From positions 186,001-250,000 of the forward strand of contig NZ_BOSJ01000007.1 of assembly GCF_018403285.1 (NCBI RefSeq): 64,000 nt of DNA, written 5' to 3'. Under the pieces are notes generated by a model. It saw only the letters and a list, made by a program, of their open reading frames with translations, had not been told where the DNA came from and did not search any database. Positions 62,266 to 64,000 of this stretch are shown here, piece by piece. The translations under genes and the position numbers were made by a program. The first letter of the stretch is position 1. Each line of letters begins with the position of its first letter. The DNA is from Paenibacillus sp. J45TS6. GTDB lineage: Bacteria; Bacillota; Bacilli; Paenibacillales; Paenibacillaceae.

Positions 62266-64000
62266 TCACTTCCCTTCGTTAGTCGTTGTTAAGTGTACGT
62301 ATCCAGGACGGTTCCATTTACGCTCAACTTCAACGCCATTTTGTGGATGACGTTTTTTATAACGCGGATTTGTTCTAGGAAGCGGATTTTTTCCTTTTGG
62401 CTTCAGTATTTCCACGCGTACTTTTGTTTGTTTGTAAGCCGGTGTAGATGTATTGATATCTGCAGCCGGTCCGGTTAAGAAATTGATTGCTGAATCTTTG
62501 CTGACCGAGTTCATTGGTAGGAATAATTCATTTCCTTGTACCCGATCGGTTACTAGGGCATTAAGTTTCAATGCGCCATAAGGTGATACGAGACGAAGCA
62601 GGGCACCATCTTCAATGCCGCGTTCTTTGGCGAGTTCAGGTGATACTTCCACAAAAATCTCTGGTACTTTCGATTGAATCCCTTTGGATTTATTCGTCAT
62701 GTTTCCTTCATGGAAGTGTTCAAGCATACGGCCATTGTTAATTAGGCAGTCATACTGTGCTTCATATTCGACAGGCTGTACCCAATCATGTAAAGCAAAA
62801 CGTGCTTTTTTATCAGGGAAGTTAAACCCATCTTCATAGAGTAGAGGTGTATCCTTTCCATCCAGGCTGCCCCAACAGAAACTGCCCCAATTTGCTAGTA
62901 CATCATAGTTCGCTTCAGCGAAGATCGGAGACAGGCTGGCCATTTCATCAAAAATTTCACTTGGATGGCTGTAATTCCAATCTGCACCTAAGCGGCGAGC
63001 GACGGCCTGAAGAATCTCCCAATCGGCTTTTGATTCACCGAGCGTTGGCAGTACTTGATAGAGACGCTGTACACGGCGTTCTGTATTGGTAAAAGTACCT
63101 TCTTTTTCAAGCGATGGTGCTGCAGGCAGAATCACATCTGCATACTGCGCTGTACGTGATAGGAAGATATCTTGTACAACAAAAAAGTCGAGTTGTGAGA
63201 GAACCTTATCTACGTGATTTGCATCGCAGTCGACTAGAGCCATATCTTCGCCCACTAAATACATAGCTTTCATCTTACCTTCCATAATCGCATCTAACAT
63301 TTGCATGTTTGTACGACCTGGTTCTGGTTTGATTTTTACGCCATAGGCTTTTTCAAATTTTTCACGTTCCGCATCGTTTGTTACTTTTTGATAACCTGGC
63401 AGCAGATTTGGAAGTGTACCCATGTCACAAGCACCTTGTACATTGTTATGACCGCGAAGAGGGTAGGCACCTGCACCAGGACGACGATAGTTACCGGTAG
63501 CAAGCAGCAGATTGGAAATCGCTGCGGATGTATAGGAACCGCCCGTATTTTGGGTAACACCCATACCCCAAAGCACACAGGTACCGTCTGCATCACGAAT
63601 CATTTCGGCCACTTGAATCAGCGTTTCTTTTGAAATCCCTGTCTGTTGTTCTGCATATTCCAGAGTGTATTTATCAAGTACGGCTTTAAATTCATCATAG
63701 AAATTCACGTTCTCTTGAATAAACGCTTCATCATGCCAGCCTTGATCAATGATGTATTTGGTAACCGCCATTAACCATACTTGGTCTGTACCTTGTTTTG
63801 GACGCATGAAAATATCGGAACGCTCAGCCATCTCATGTTTACGAATATCGGAAACAATTAATTTTTGACCGTGTAATTTATGAGCACGTTTGACGCGAGT
63901 CGCTAATACGGGATGACCTTCTGCAGGGTTTGCCCCAACAATGATGACAAGACCCGCTTTCGCAATATCTTTAATTGTTCCTGCATCTCCGCCCATACCT
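62266..64000 (-). CDS. Formate dehydrogenase alpha subunit (molybdopterin enzyme), C-terminal part
   Basis: The gene runs off the right edge; 577 codons are present. The visible part is the molybdopterin oxidoreductase core (LVIIVGANPAEGHPVLATRV, NTGGSYTSAAISNLLLATGN, AYPLRGHNNVQGACDMG, LPAAPSLEKEGTFTNTERRV) and the C-terminal molydopterin dinucleotide-binding domain (LRLVSPYGALKLNALVTDRV). It matches YrhE/YjgC-type formate dehydrogenases. The N-terminal ferredoxin-like domains and the Cys/SeCys are outside the window. The enzyme needs the cofactor made with MoaC and MoaB. DUF1641 and Mrp genes follow. Confidence 0.9.
   Translation of the reverse strand, partial: GMGGDAGTIKDIAKAGLVIIVGANPAEGHPVLATRVKRAHKLHGQKLIVSDIRKHEMAERSDIFMRPKQGTDQVWLMAVTKYIIDQGWHDEAFIQENVNFYDEFKAVLDKYTLEYAEQQTGISKETLIQVAEMIRDADGTCVLWGMGVTQNTGGSYTSAAISNLLLATGNYRRPGAGAYPLRGHNNVQGACDMGTLPNLLPGYQKVTNDAEREKFEKAYGVKIKPEPGRTNMQMLDAIMEGKMKAMYLVGEDMALVDCDANHVDKVLSQLDFFVVQDIFLSRTAQYADVILPAAPSLEKEGTFTNTERRVQRLYQVLPTLGESKADWEILQAVARRLGADWNYSHPSEIFDEMASLSPIFAEANYDVLANWGSFCWGSLDGKDTPLLYEDGFNFPDKKARFALHDWVQPVEYEAQYDCLINNGRMLEHFHEGNMTNKSKGIQSKVPEIFVEVSPELAKERGIEDGALLRLVSPYGALKLNALVTDRVQGNELFLPMNSVSKDSAINFLTGPAADINTSTPAYKQTKVRVEILKPKGKNPLPRTNPRYKKRHPQNGVEVERKWNRPGYVHLTTTNEGK

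Overview
The window is chromosomal DNA from a spore-forming Firmicute, most likely Paenibacillus or a close relative. The evidence is strong AGGAGG-type ribosome binding sites, frequent TTG and GTG starts, an H-type small acid-soluble spore protein, a SleB-like cell wall hydrolase, a Bacillus-style polysaccharide operon, CIRCE-controlled groES-groEL, and the tsaD-ydiF gene order. No rRNA, tRNA, CRISPR array, insertion sequence or prophage was seen.

Layout. 1-7.1 kb: a truncated 2-hydroxyacid dehydrogenase gene, the RNA 2',3'-cyclic phosphodiesterase ThpR, a SleB-type hydrolase, a UPF0173 metallo-hydrolase, and a TetR regulator next to a YhgE/Pip-type membrane protein. 7.5-13.7 kb: the glutamate synthase large subunit (no small subunit beside it), a 49-residue unknown protein, and an XRE repressor facing an unknown gene. 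The shared promoter of that pair carries GATAC-N5-GTATC operators. 13.7-32.6 kb: a long exopolysaccharide operon. It contains a PHP phosphatase, a Wzz-like adaptor, a BY-kinase, a structured leader in the position of the EAR antitermination RNA, galU, a priming sugar transferase, a UDP-xylose-synthase-like epimerase, two Wzy-like polymerases, four glycosyltransferases, a MurJ-like flippase, manC, ugd, an LCP transferase and a VanZ-like protein. The sugar-assembly part is visibly AT-richer than its flanks and holds a relic of a duplicated glycosyltransferase start. 32.7-40.7 kb: a tiny membrane protein and a CxxC protein sharing the GATAC-N5-GTATC motif, an ABC-2 exporter, an AI-2E permease, a CorC-like protein, cardiolipin synthase and a YitT protein. 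40.8-44.6 kb: a non-homologous end-joining locus with Ku and a split LigD, interrupted by a VOC protein. 44.7-51 kb: sspH, tsaE-tsaB-rimI-tsaD, a DnaA-box cluster, and ydiF. 51-56.2 kb: 5-formyl-THF cyclo-ligase, moaC, moaB, tatA, tatC, groES, groEL. 56.3-64 kb: a TetR regulator and oleate hydratase, an XRE/membrane/CPBP trio, and on the minus strand a formate dehydrogenase alpha subunit (cut by the window edge), a DUF1641 protein and an Mrp/SalA ATPase.

How the parts fit. GalU, Ugd, the epimerase and ManC can supply UDP-glucose, UDP-glucuronate, UDP-xylose and GDP-mannose. The priming transferase and glycosyltransferases would build the repeat unit, the flippase and polymerases export and extend it, the kinase/phosphatase pair controls the process, and the LCP enzyme may attach it to the wall. 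Spore biology recurs: two divergent sigma-G-like promoters between ku and the sspH pair suggest that end joining is made in the forespore.

The best leads are the GATAC-N5-GTATC operator set at two loci 20 kb apart, the EAR-like RNA, the DnaA-box cluster, the divergent sigma-G promoters, the glycosyltransferase relic, and the 13-bp inverted repeat at the oleate hydratase promoter. All functional statements are inferences from reading the sequence; no searches were run.
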